Positions 21,901 to 34,959 of a stretch of 64,000 nt of DNA are shown one piece after another. Under the pieces are notes generated by a model. That model was not told the DNA's origin, did no database searches, and saw nothing but the letters and a program-made list of their open reading frames with translations. This DNA is from Globodera rostochiensis (taxonomy: Eukaryota > Nematoda > Chromadorea > Rhabditida > Heteroderidae): positions 1,446,008 to 1,510,007 of the forward strand of contig JAEVLN010000015.1 of assembly GCA_018350325.1 (NCBI GenBank), given 5' to 3'. A program made the position numbers and the translations under genes. Positions within the stretch are counted from its first letter, which is position 1, and each line of letters begins with the position of its first letter.

Positions 21901-24900
21901 ATGTCGCGTAAAAGCCTTGCGGATTTTGCCGCCGACGGGGCCGTTTCCACGCGTCCGCGCCGGTCACTCTCCGCCACGCGTTCTCTCACCGATTCGACCG
22001 TTCATTTTGTCGGCCGCATCGGCGCCAGCCTTCGCATCGCGCCGTCGTCCGCCCGACGGCGCCAACACAAAGTGCGCTTTCGTCGTTAGCTTTTGGGTAC
22101 CCAAAGGACATCGACGGCTTTCAAAACCCTCTGAAAATGTTAAAATCACTAAAAAGAATGATTTTGCTGCTGGCTGATAAGCTTTGGTGGAGAGTATAAT
22201 CTCTTTTTTTGTTGAGGCGGCGGATGAGGAGCTGTCCAGTTTGGACAGTGCGCAGTTGGACTGCCCCAAGACGCCCACCTTAAAAAGTTCGTTGGCAGAC
22301 CATTGGTTCCGCACAGTTCGCCTCCGGCGACGTCTCCGGTTTGGCAGTGAACAACAACAACAGCAGCAGCAACAACAACAACAACATGGAGAGGAAGAAT
22401 CGGAGGAAACAGAGTGAGGGGTTGGAGATGATAATGAAAGAGTCTCGAGCAGTATATGCTTCGGGCATTTACTCGACTAAAATCCCTTGGCACTGATCGG
22501 GCAGGCCGAAGTTCCCTCCCTATATTAATTGATCTGTCCATGTTGATCTGTTGATGGCCAAGTTCCCTTTTTCCCCACCTTTGAAGGATGGTTGCTTTGT
22601 TCCCGTCCCACACTTTTTTGGAGGTCGATCGCGCTCAAACGGTTGCCGGCGGCGATCAACCCGGACACAATCATTTGGATGAGTCATCGGATCATCCCCC
22701 CGCTGATCGGTTTTATTTTGCCTTTCTTTTTCTTTAATTTGCCATCGTTTAACAAAATTGCCTTTTAATTTTCAGAAGCCAAAATTGCCCGAGGGCCGCC
22801 GTTCAACGCCGCTATATGAAGGAGGGGCCGTGTCAGGTGGGAGTAGCGGCCAATTAGGCTTCTTTAATTATTTATGAGACAACAAATCCCCCCCCCCGCC
22901 TCCCCCCCCCCCTCCATGCCAAAGTCCCCCCCCCCCCCCCCCCGCCTCCCCCCCCTCTATGCCAAAGTCCCCCCTCCCCCTAATTAATCTTTTCGGTAAT
23001 TGAATCAAAAAATGTGGTGGGCTTCTTCCCCTGTGGTGCCGGCGGACGATGGAGGAGGGGGGGGGGGGATTAGTTCTCATTACTGACGCACTTCCCCCCC
23101 CCCCCCCCCCTCTAATTGGAGTGTTTGTTTCGTTCCATTAAAATGCCGCGGCGGAAGTGTTTTCAACAACAAAAAACGTGTCAAATAAAAACGAAAAGAT
23201 TATATAAAATGCGAACCAACCAAAGGTTTAATTGGATGGAGTGAAATTGAAAGTTGACGCTCAATTAACTCTGTTTTCGATTAGCGTAAATCAAATGGAC
23301 GGGGGGGGGGCTTTCCAATTGACGAATTCGCCAAATCGGATGGATCAATCAGCCGCTGTTGGCATCCCCCCCCCCCCCCCCCAAAATTAACTCCGATCGC
23401 CCCCCCCCCCATTTTAGCTGACCTCCATTCTGTCGTTGTCGCACCACCACCGCTATCTGTTCCTGTTCAACGATTTGCTGTTGGTCTGCAAACAGAAGTA
23501 AGTCATCCGTTCATTCATTTTATGTATTCAAATTTGCTGTAATTTACCTTTTTCGTCGTTATCAATGCCGAACATTGATGGGCATTTCAGTGCATTTTGC
23601 TTTGAAGGCTTTGGTTGGAAGCAAATGTTCACACTAACCCCCTAAGGGGAGGCATTTGATTTTCTTGCAAAAAGCATTCATTCCCCGAGGGAATGAATGC
23701 TTTTCCTCCAATCCCTCCAGCGCCCCCCCCCCCTCCCCCAATTTGTTTCTTTTGCGTCGTTTTCTTCTCCCATTTCGTCCCTCCCTCCAGCAGCTTTGCT
23801 GACTGTTCGTTCCGCTTTTTGGCGTTTAATTTCGCCATTTTTTTTCATTTCAGCCACTCAAAATGCCCTCAGTTGCAGCACATTCATTTTCCCTTCGATT
23901 CATCCTTTTCCCCTGAGGGGCCCCCTTCCCTCCGGCGTGGCGTCTCATTCCCCCCCCCCCCTCCCCCCCCCCCCCCCCTCCTCCGTTTTCCTCCCCATTC
24001 CTTTCATATGTTTCTTCTGTTCTTTTGATGGTTATTGACCATCAAAAGCCTCAAAATGTTTCATCCCGGACTGTGATTTGTTGGTGTGCAAAAAAATGCT
24101 CTAAAATTCAGAAAAATGGACAATAATTTCCAACTAAAATAAAAGTTTAATGCGTCCGTCTTCTGATCTTATCGTATTCATTCGACATATTTTATTCTTT
24201 TGTGTCTCATAAAAGGTGGCCCCGGCCAATTTCAATTTGTTTGTTTGTCAGAATTTGTCGAAATTAAACGGTCGGATTAGCAAAATGAAAGAATGGCGGA
24301 CGAAAGTCCCAAAGGATTTTTATGTCAAAGTCCGTCCCGCCCTTTCATTGTGCCATTGGAATGGACAATTTGCTGAGGGCATAACTTTCAAATCCGCCGA
24401 CCATCCGCCGCCGAAGGATTGTTTTGTTTGGGTAGGCCATCGATTAAGCGATAATTAACGTTCATTTTTTTACTGAAATCTTTGAATGATTCTGTCGGTG
24501 AGTTGGGAATATTCAGAGATTGCGTTCCGTTTCGTGATCCTCAAATGAATGTGCTTTATGCATGTGCCGTTGTGCCTTGGCACTTTCGTCCCCCCCCCCC
24601 CCAATTTATTTATTTATTTCTCGGCCGTCTGCCGCCGCCGCCGTTCTCTTTTCTGACGTAATTTCCGCCAAATTTCCCCCATCGTGTGGACTCTCTTCAC
24701 ATCCCTTTTTTATGTAAGAGGGCCAATGGTTTCGTTGGGGGGGGGGAATATTGCATTCCTTCCCCCCCCCCCCCCCCCGGGGGGTTGGGGGCAACGGGTC
24801 GGTCGGCGGGTCGCCAATTTTGCCCGGAGCAATTCGGCCTTTTATTGAGAAACACCCTCACAGCCAATTCAAACGTCATTATGTTTTTCTGAGCACATCA

Positions 24901-27900
24901 TCACATCACTCAACAAACATCCCGAGGCGTCGTTCGTTTGTTCGTTATCGATGAGTCTTAGAAAACGGAACCCCCGCGGGGCTTCACAAAATGCCAGGCC
25001 GACCCGGAAGCCCCTTCATTTTGGATATTAGCATTAGCATTAGCATCTCTCCCTTCCCTTGGAATTGCTGTGATTCCCAAATGACCTTTATTACCCCCCC
25101 CCCCCCCCAGCATCGCATCGTTCGTGTCCCCGCCCCCACACCCCCGCATCGTTCGTGCCGCCCCCGACCCCCCCCCCCCCGTCCCCCGCATATTCATATT
25201 ATTGGTGTGCACTTGGCATGTACAAAAAGTGTCCTTCCCCCCCCCCCCCCCCCGATTTACGGCTGTGTCCGCCCCCAAAGTCCACTGAGAAGTTTTTGTT
25301 TGTGGGTGGTCAATCGATCGCTTTTTATCGCGTCGACATTTTGCATTTCGTTGCTTTGGACGGGCAAAGATGAAAGCTGCACTTTTTGTGCACGGTTTTA
25401 AGCCTGGCTGAACTCCCCCCCCCCCCCCCCCCCGGGGGCTTCCGGCGATTTTGAAATAATCGCACCAAATTCAATCAATTAGGGACCTTTCCCCTTTTGT
25501 GCCGTCATCAAATAATCGGATTATTCCGTGCCATTAATTGAATTGCTTGGCATATTTCTTAAGCCGTTAAAAACACATAAAGTTGTTATGGCTAATAAAC
25601 AACCAAAACAGTTAAAGCTTTCAAATGTTATCGGCCGCTAAAGAAGGCTATCAAAAATCGTTGATTTTGAGAAAGCAATCAATTCGCCCGTCCATTTTTG
25701 TTGCTTTTGTAGGAAATAAATATTTTATTGTGCATTTTGTTGTATATATTTTGGTCCCCCCTCCCCCCCCCCACAAATTGTCGCTATTTCCGGTGGGGGG
25801 GGGGATTTTTTGAATATTTTGCAAATTCTCGGGGGGGGGGGGGGAGGGATGGCGCCGTGCCTTCCAATAGCTTTTCTGGCAGTGTTTTAATCCCTTGGAA
25901 ATTTGGCCAAGTTTTTCTTTCCGGAAACGCTTTCCCCCCCCCCCCCAAAATGTCCACAAATTCTTTCTCTCTTTGCTCAGAATGGATTTGCTGTGCTGTT
26001 TCATTGTTTAGTCGCCCACGCAAATTCCCCCCCCCCCCGGGGCATAAATTGCATCCCCAAACATCCAAATTTGGCACCCGTGCCAAAAAAACAATGCCCA
26101 CGCGCACCCCTTAAAAGGCACGTTGCCTTCCCATTTTTTTGTTTCCTTTTTGTGTATATGCCCCACGGCGGGGGCGGGGATTTGTCAAAAGAAAATAATG
26201 TGCCAATGAATGAATTCTTCCCCTAATTGCCAACCTGCTGGTCTTGTGCTACCCTAATGATATCACTAATAATCACGGCCATATTATTCCGGCATTCTTG
26301 GCAAAATGACGATTCAGCAAGTTGTTCATATTTGGCATTTTTTAAAGCATTGTTTGGCATTCCGTTTCCTTTCCCCCCAAGGCATCTTTCCCTCCTCTCA
26401 TAAATTAATTTGCTTTCCCCCTCCGATTCTGCCAAGTTGTCCAAAGATAGCCGTCAACAAAGAAAAAGTTTGCAGCTTTAGCATTTTGTGGGCTAAAGAA
26501 TCCTTCCCTTTTTTGCCTTCCCACCCTTTCAAAATGCCAATGCCAATGTTAATGCCAATGCCAATGTTAATGCCAATGCCAATGCCAATGCCAATGCCAA
26601 CCATCGTTCACTTGGACACTTTCCTTATTTGGACGACCAACGGATTATGCGCCGCAGCAAATCGTTCTGGCTTAGTTTCATTCTTGCCCCATTCTTCGGC
26701 ATTCCCCCCCCCCTGCCTATTCTTTGGCACTCCCCCCCCCGGCGTCATTTCTTTCGTTTGTTCAATGCCATGGGATTAAGGCATTTAAATGCCATGGATT
26801 GCTTATGCATTTTACCCCTTAAACTCCTCTCTCTCACTCCTTTTCGTGCCGTTCATTATCTGCCAACAATCACAAAATATGCCATTCGTCCGTTCCCTTT
26901 CTCAAATGCCATTTTGCATATCGAAAACATTCCTCTCAAAATTTACATTATTTTAGAAAATCCGTTTTTTTCAGGGGCGAAAACAGTTACAAGCTGAAGG
27001 AGAAGGTCGCTCTGGAATTCTTGTGGTTGTCCGCCAACAATTGCACCCATTCGTTTTTGATCGGTTGGCCTCCAACTCGCAATCACATCGCCCATTTTAG
27101 GCATAAAAACGCTTTATTTATTTATTAATTCAATTTTTTGTTTTTTTTTGTTCAGCTCTGAACGCGAGAAAAGCGACTGGTTCGACAAGCTGAACACTCT
27201 CCTCCAGCAGAATTTGAGCCCGAGGAGTACGACGGTCGGCGTGTTCGTGCAAATCGAGGGTCGACATCAGGTAGTTGGGGGGGGGCGGCATTCAATTTGG
27301 CCCCTGAAATGCCATTTAGGTATTCTAAAATGGCACGCGGGGGTGAGGGGGGGGGACTGGTCGAATTTGTCACCGGTGGGTCCAAATTTAGTTGGTCCGA
27401 AAAAGTAGACCAGACTGATTGATCAGTCGTTTATATATATCAAAACATCGCAATATTTTTAATTGCGCTGTCTGTGAAAGTTTTTTCTTCCGTTGTTTTG
27501 CCTCGGGCAATGAAATTCCCGCGCGAATTCATTGTTTAAACTGTTCGGCGAACGAAAAGTTATTTTTATGCCATTTTAAGGCAATTGGTGAAGAATTGGT
27601 GAGAGGTCACGGGTTGGTAACCGCCGCAACTTTACTTTAATTACTTTTTAAAAAAAGTTTTTGTTGCTTTTGTGCCCTTTCGTTGGCCACTTTTGACCGT
27701 CCGATCGGACGGTTTATTGCCGATGTTTGCCGCGATCGCATGCCTAACGCCCTCCTAAAAGCCCCCCCCCCCCTCCCAAAATGCCCCCCCCCAAAATGCC
27801 CCCCCCCAAAATGCCCCCCCCCCAAAATGCCCCCCCCCAATGCCCCCCCCCCCAAAATGCCCCCCCCCCAAAATGCCCCCCCCCCAAAATGCCCCCCCCC

Positions 27901-30900
27901 AAAATGCCCCCCCCAATGCCCCCCCCCAAAATGCCCCCCCCCAAAATGCCCCCCCCCCAATGCCCCCCCCCCAAAATGCCCCCCCCCCAAAATGCCCCCC
28001 CCCCCAAAATGCCCCCCCCCCAATGCCCCCCCCCAAAATGCCCCCCCCCCAAAATGCCCCCCCCAATGCCCCCCCCCAAAATGCCCCCCCAATGCCCCCC
28101 CCAAAATGCCCCCCCCCAAAATGCCCCCCCCAATGCCGCCCCCCAAAATGCCCCCAAATGCCGCCCACTTTTGCTGCCAGAAATATCCGACGGCACTCCA
28201 ATTCACTGACATTAATCCTCCGAATGCGGAAATGTTGGCTGGTTGGACGCATTTGCAAATGCGAAAATGCTTCGTCCATTCCCGAGAACGGAGGCTCTCG
28301 TCCTCCCACTTTTTCCGGCGGAAACTTTCGACGGGAAATCCCCTGGGGGGAGAAAGCCCTTTTCCGACGGAATCTGAACGTTACATTCATTCATCCCCTT
28401 TCTTTCCCGAATTTTATGCGCCCCAAGCGTTCGTCAACTGTTTGTTGACAAATGAATATCACAACAAAATACCTTTTGTAATTTCATAATTCTTCGGAAG
28501 TGATGGGAAAAATTAATTCACAAGCGAACGGAAAGAATTTAAACGTTTTTTGGCCACCAAGACGGACTCTCGGCCTTTTTGGGGTGGTCTTCTGATCGAT
28601 CGATCGATCGATCGATCGGTACCTCCAATCATCGAGCATTTATTTATTTCCATATGCTCTTCACCCCCCCCCCCCCCTTAAGCAGAACATCAAGCTGCTT
28701 TATCCTGCAGGTCCATCCATCACCGCCGCGAGGTGTTGAGTCCGTCCGTCTGAGTATATATTATTTGCTTTTTTGTCATTTCTCGCGTTTTTTGGGGATT
28801 GGACAAAAAAAATTGGCGTCATTCATCCCGTTCAGCGAATTTCCCAGCACATAATCATTAGCCCAGCACCAGCAGCAAGCAGCTGATGATATGTAATGGC
28901 GGTGATAGTTCCATTCGTTCTGTTACTCCCCGCCCGGCTTCCGGTTGGACGACTTATTATGAGAATAAGACCATTGCATCAAGAAGATTTGTCGAACTCT
29001 TCCAATTGTTGAACAATTTCTTAATAAAATCGCTAAATTTCAAATTCCCGATGGCGTCGGTCGCGTTGTTGGATGATTTTTTGAAATTTTGTTCCCCCTC
29101 CCCCTTTTTTTGTTCTCCCCCCCCCCCCCCGAAACTTTTGTCCCCAGCAGTCCAAGGAGTTGCATGTGTAGTAAGTAGATCATTGGCGGGTGTTCTGTTC
29201 ATTCCCCGCAACAGCAATTTCTTTTCGGAAAGTTGCAATCGATAGGGACACGGCCGGCCCGTCCCCCTTCTTTCGTCATGTCGTCGGGGGGGGGGGATTA
29301 ATTTACTCGTCAAAATGCATAATAACGCACGGATTGTCTTTGCTTTATCAGTCCGGCTTTTCCTTAATTAAGCCTAATTAATTGTTTTGTTCGTTGTTTT
29401 GCCTATTCCATTCATCTCTATCTCCACATCATTCGTTCAGTTCATCCGAAAGGAAGTGCGCAACGGTCGGAAAGCGGACGAACTGCTTGAAGAGTTGCGG
29501 CACGAATTGAAGCTTCCCGTGTTGGACCCGCATTTGGGCCACTACGAGCTGTGCTTCTGTCCCGGCCAAAGCCACAAAATCGGTTTTGAAAATGATTAAA
29601 ATTTTGTTTTTAAAAATTGTTGTGCAGCTCGAGCCCTTCCCTCCTCGTCTTCCCACCAGCCCCAGTCGACCGTTCTGAACGCCTCCGACTCGCTGTCCGG
29701 CTTCTCCTCCGACAACCACCAACAACAACAGCACATCCCGTCCCCTGGCCTTCTCCGTCGAGTTCACTCCCACTCGTCCATCGCCCCGCAGCTGAACAAC
29801 ACCCTCCGACCCTTTCACGGAGTACGACGACGGAATGCGATTACAAAACATTGAAAAACTTGGGACTATTTTCAGGTGGAGAACGTCTACGCGGTGTTGA
29901 TGGATTTTGTACGCAATCAGCTTGGCCTCAGCCTGTCCGACTCGCAATTGGCCCATTTGGACACCTGCCCCCTGGTAGAGACTGACTTTTTTTGTTCTTT
30001 TGAATCAAATTGTAATCGCTTTCAACTCCCTGGAAAATAAATTGAATACAAAAAGGACAATAAGTAAGTTGGCACTTTTCATAAATTTGCACTTTTTACC
30101 TCGGGATGCCAAAAGTCCGGGATTCCGGCTGTACAACAAGCTGTACATGGCCATAGACCCTCACTTTAAGAGTAAGAGTTGCTAAAATTGAATGCAAAAA
30201 GACTTATTTGCGACTGTTGTAGCATCGACGCTCTGGCCGAGTGGTTAAGGCGTTGGACTGCTAATCCAATGGGGTTTCCCCGCGTGAGTTCGAATCTCAC
30301 GGGCGTCGTACATTTTTATCTTTTTTAAATATTATTTTTTAACATTTTAACTTTTTTGATATTATTTTTTAACTTCTATTTTAAATTTAAATTTTTATTT
30401 TTTAGTATTAAGAAATTGACAAATAATTAATTTAATCATTTAATTAAAAATAGGTAAATTGTCGCCTGGTGTTGCGCCAGAACGGCTCCAACAATCCGTC
30501 ACATTCCCATCACAAAGGGGCGGCTAGCGCAGCCGCAATGAGCCTCGTCAACCAGTTCAGGTCGAGACGCGTTCTGTTTGCCCTGGGGGGCGCTTTCAGT
30601 TTAATTCAAACACAAAAGTTAATGCCGAAATAATTTAAATGCATTTTAGGCGTGTTTTGGGGCGTGCCGATTCGTCGACGTCGTCGTCCAACGGCGTGGC
30701 ACCGCCCGGCCGCAACGGCAGCGGGCGCAATAAACGCCTTTTTGGGCGTCAACTTCGGGGAACAATGCCCCCGCAGGTGAAACAATTTTCCATAAAATTA
30801 AATAACCCAAAATTTCAGCCCGTTCTGACGATGATTGACCATTTGTTGCTGTACGGCTCGGAAACGGAGGGAATTTTCCGCAAGTCGCCCAAACAGCAAA

Positions 30901-33900
30901 CGGTGCGCATACTTCGCCAACAGTTGGACCAGGTCGGTCACTTAATTTTGTTGGCACTTTCTTTTGACACAATTTGATTCGAATTTTTTTGTCGATTTTA
31001 AAGGCATTCCCCATTTTGTTAGGGTCAAGTTCCCGACTTCCACCAGTTCAATGTGCACGTGACCGCCTCACTCTTGAAGGTCCGAAAACGGCGGGATTTC
31101 CCATTCTTTAAATTCCAAAATGTTTTGCAGGAGTATTTGCGATGTATTCCCGGCGAGTTGCTCATCTCGGGCAACTACCGTCTTTGGATGGAGGCGACTG
31201 CGGACGGACTGAGACATGAAGAGCGCATTCGCCAATGCCGGAAACTGCTCGAACTTCTTCCACCCGCGCACACCGTGCTGGTGAGATGGATGGACGGACA
31301 GCTACTCGGGGGGGGGGGGCGGGAGGAGAACACGGCACGGCCAAATCGCCTAAATTTGACAAAAACTTTATGTTGTCCCAACTGAAAACGTGCGATGTTC
31401 AGCTACGGATTCATAATTCCTTCCCCTACAATTAAAGTTGCGCTCCGTCCTCCGTTTGTTGCGTCGCGTGGCTGCCAATGAATCGCACACCAAAATGGGC
31501 ATAAATGCGTTGGCTGTTTGTGTGGCGCCGAGTTTGCTTGAGAAATTGGGTGTGCCCACAAAATTGGAACTATTTTCTGACCATTTTGTTTCCTCCCTTT
31601 GGCAGATGCCGTCGAGTCCGTTCGTCTTGTGCCGGAGTTGGTCATGTTTCTGGTAGAACAGGCGCCCGCACTGCTTGACGGCTTTCTGGAGGATGGCCCG
31701 TTGTTGTTCCACCACCACCAGCACCATCAACAGCTGGCGTCCTCCTCCTCCTCGGCCGGCCCTTCGCCGTCGCCCCTCCACCAGTCCACAGACTCGGGCC
31801 TTTCCGAGGTGGGCGCCAACGGCAACACAACAATGACGGCACACGCCATGGGCTCCAAACGGAGGGTCCACGGGGGCGCCGGAGGCGGCATTCTGGTGGG
31901 TACCATACCAATTTATGCCAGGCTTTGACCCGAATTTGCCTTCCAGCGTCGTCGTATTGGCTCAGTGTCTCCGGACAGCGGGAAGCTGTCGTCGTCGTCT
32001 GATGATCCGGCATCCGACGATGACGACGACGACGGCACGGGCGAAGACGAGCGGCAGCAGTCGACGCCGTACGGCCCCTCCTCTAACAGAAGCAAAAAGG
32101 GGACACGATGGCTTCAGACGAATTCGTTGGACGTGGAGGAGTTGGAGGGGCTTGGCACAGCGCCATTGGCGATGGACGGGGAGGAGGACGACAGCGAGAA
32201 AACGCCGGTGGCGCTGAGCAGAGAGAATTCGGACGTGAAGGACGGGGCGAAGGTAAGGGAGGGAACCCCCGGGGGATTTGGGGAGGGGGGGGGGCGGCAT
32301 AATCCCGCCGCTCTTTGGCACTTTGAGTCGGGGGGACCGCTCTTTGCAATAAATGCCAATTTCATTTTGTTTAAAACACTTTTCACCGAATCATTTCCCA
32401 TTTCCGCAGCCTGCCCCAAACTTTGTACGCCAACCGCCGCAATATTTGACGAAGAACGACCAGCAGAAACAGCAACAAAACGCCGTTGCCGAGCCGTTCA
32501 ATTGTGCCGAAAATGTGGCCGAATCTCAAAGAATGGACTTCGGCACTGTCCGGGAAGGCATTTTTGGGTGGGTCCGATGACAGAATTCAAACATTTCACT
32601 CAAAATTTGTTTTTTCTTTCCACCGATTCTTAATTTAAAATTACAAAACATTCAAATTGCCTAACCGCCGCCCGCCGACTCTTTTCAGTTCCGAATTCAT
32701 CTCCAAATTGTTCTCTTCGCATTCGCCGTTTGATTTCTCCGAAAGTCCCACCGGCAGAAAAATGTCCGCCGCTTCCGTGGAAAGTGCCGGCTCAACGGTT
32801 TGTTGTCGCCGTCGGTGTCCAATTGAATTTGTTTTGTTTCAGTCGAGCGGAGGAACCGCCACATTGTCACGACGTGCATTGATAGCGACCACCAAAAATG
32901 AGACGCTCGGACTGAACGGGACGGGCGTCGCCCGGGGCGAGAGGAATCCGTTGATCAGTCGGTAGGCATTTTTGATCAGATGGAACGTGCCAATTCAATA
33001 TGAAACCATTTTCAGGCAAAATTTGGTGAACAGCTCGACGGCCGCGGCAGCCGTGGCGAGAGGAATCGCGCGGAGGCACGGCCGACTGATTGAGAAGCAG
33101 CAAGTTCGTCCCCTTCTGCCGACAATTATTGTCAGATTTTGGACCAAAATTTGCTTTCTTTTAGGCCGAACCTAACAACAATTCCCCCCACATGGTGGCC
33201 AAGGCACAAATTCAGCGAGTACATCCGATCAGTGCGGCGGCAATTGCATCCAAAAATGGTGTGGCGGACTTTTGTTGATTTTCCGAATTTAAAGTGCAAA
33301 TTCAGTGCTTCGTCGTCCTCCGTGGACCCCGCAGCCTGAAAAGCGTTGTGTGACGGGTGCCAAGGCTTTTGACACCAAAAAGAGCATCAACAACAACAAC
33401 AACACATCGGACGGCATGGCCATGGCCACCGCCGCCATGGCAACGACGGCATCAAATTCGGCGCGTTCGACGGCACTTCCCTCACCGTCGTTGGCACAGG
33501 CAAGTTTTGTTGTTGTTGTTGAACTTATTAAATTTAACTTTTACAGCGGAAGAATTCGTCCTTTTCCGCCTCCTCTCTTCCGCCCCCAAATTGGACGTCC
33601 GCCGCCAACGGAATGATGCGCCGATGTTCAGCCGGTACCGGAATTGTTGCCGCCAACGGTGGCCCCCCCGGCGGGCATGGCGATTTTGAAGGCAAATTTG
33701 GGTGAGAATTAATATCTTTTTTTTGTTTAATTTAATTTATATATATCATTAAATAATAAACAGACGCCGACGGGTTTCGGCTGAGACGACGGCAAAGAAT
33801 TGTCCAAACGCAGCACAAAAAATGCCGCCGCCACCGCCGCCGTCGCAACAGAGCCCCCAGCCAAAGTACATGCCGCCAAAACGGACGGCGGAAGAACTTT

Positions 33901-34133
33901 TGCTGGACAAATTGGAGGCGAGTTAAACCCTCCACCACAATCCCCCTGGCTGATCATCACCAGCTGCATGGACTTTTTACACAAAAATGCAAAATGTTGT
34001 GTTGCAGGTGAACTGGTCTGTCCCGCAAATTCGCAAGACATTCCAACGGAACACGGAGGTGAAGCCCATCGACACGGTTTATGCCAAACTGCCGGCTACC
34101 GCCGCCGCCGCCGTTGGGGGACAAAAGCAATAA
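21901..34133 (+). CDS. ARHGAP20-like Rho GTPase-activating protein (PH-RA-RhoGAP)
   Basis: Twenty-six exons can be chained with every phase agreeing, giving about 1,233 residues. A polyQ run in exon 2 is followed by a PH domain in exons 3-6 (RYLFLFNDLLLVCKQK; FLIGWPPTRNHIAHF; EREKSDWFDKL), a Ras-association-like region in exons 6-10 (FIRKEVRNGRKADELLEEL), and a RhoGAP domain in exons 12-16. The catalytic arginine is kept in TEGIFRKSPK, at about residue 513, with later blocks INALAVCVAPSLLEKL and LVPELVMFLVEQ. This domain order and wording match human ARHGAP20. The C-terminal half is S/P/N-rich and disordered. Introns at 27101, 33500 and 33918 use GC donors; if the last is not spliced the protein ends at TAA 33924-33926. 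One intron (30618-30649) is only 32 bp. Intron 4 (23498-26974) and intron 6 (27271-29440) are long and full of poly(C) repeats. Confidence 0.87.
26533..26602. repeat. Hexamer repeat (ATGCCA)n
   Basis: About eleven units of ATGCCA with a few TTA variants, lying in an intron of the RhoGAP gene. Confidence 0.8.
27767..28165. repeat. (CCCCCCCAAAATG)n minisatellite
   Basis: About 400 bp of C-runs of 7-10 bases alternating with AAAATG or AATG. It lies in intron 6 of the RhoGAP gene. It produces long proline-rich or glycine-rich frames on both strands, which are artefacts of composition. Confidence 0.85.
30227..30308 (+). tRNA. tRNA-Ser (anticodon GCT)
   Basis: An 82-nt gene with a full acceptor pairing (GACGCTC with GGGCGTC), A box TGGCCGAGTGGTTAAGGC, anticodon arm TTGGACTGCTAATCCAA with anticodon GCT, a long type II variable arm (TGGGGTTTCCCCGC), and B box GTTCGAATC. 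A T run follows shortly after. It sits inside the intron between exons 9 and 10 of the ARHGAP20-like gene, on the same strand, and has its own internal promoter. Confidence 0.97.
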
Positions 34134-34959
34134 TGAGCCCCCGGGGGGGGGCGAATTTGTGAACGATTTATGGACGGCATTTATTGATGAATCTTTCGAA
34201 CGTTTCCCATCAAAGAGAAGTGTGTGGAAGTGTTGGTTTTAGGCTTCTTTTTCTCAATGTTTGTGTACAACCCCCGCCATTCCCTTCCGATTGATCGATT
34301 GGTCAAGCTAATCGATTGATCAATCAATCAATCAAATCAATCCAATCAATTGCAATTCCACAGTAACGGCAATAATTTGTATTTTCACCGTCATTTCTCC
34401 TAATTTTCGCATAATTCACATTTGATTATTCATTTCAGGGTCCAAATTCTAACAATAAAGTTTACGTTTTGCATTTTGATCATTTTTGCTTTGTGCCTCA
34501 AATTGTGAGGGGTCAATTTAAATTGCTTTGTGAATCCGTGCCGTGGGCAGATTGAGTCCTCCCCCCCCCGGCGTTATGTAACACTAAACGAGAGAACCAA
34601 AAGCTATAAATGTTAAACGTAGAAATGCGCGATTTGATGCCGCTTCAATTGAATTGATTCCATGGCAAAGGGAGGCGCTTTTTTAATGCTTTTCGAATGT
34701 TTACCCCCCCCCCCCCCTACCCCCCTATCCACCCCCCCCCCCTTACCTCCCCCCCCCCTTTCCCCCCCCCCCCTTACCCCCCCCCCCTTAAGTCCGTCCA
34801 CCCGTCGTGACTCTTTCGCGGAGTTTGCACGTACCATTCACCCGACCGCCCGCCCGCCCATTCCTCCGAAATACGCTGCCCGGCCGGTGATCGCCGCCTC
34901 AATTTTGAAGCACAATCCTTCGAAGAATTTGGCTGTTCCCCCAATTTCTCGGCTGCGCG
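34134..34959. other. Intergenic, C-run rich
   Basis: Region between the RhoGAP gene and the MBLAC1-like gene. AATAAA near 34454 could serve as the upstream gene's polyadenylation signal. Clustered C runs occupy about 34704-34790. An open proline-rich frame from 34662 overlaps the next exon in another frame and is judged spurious. Confidence 0.4.

Noticed and set aside
27767..28165. CRISPR-like regular repeat array
   Set aside because: Units are homopolymer-rich with no unique spacers, and the genome is eukaryotic.
27637..28489. Collagen- or mucin-like proline/glycine-rich ORFs
   Set aside because: Generated by the (CCCCCCCAAAATG)n array inside a RhoGAP intron; open on both strands purely by composition.
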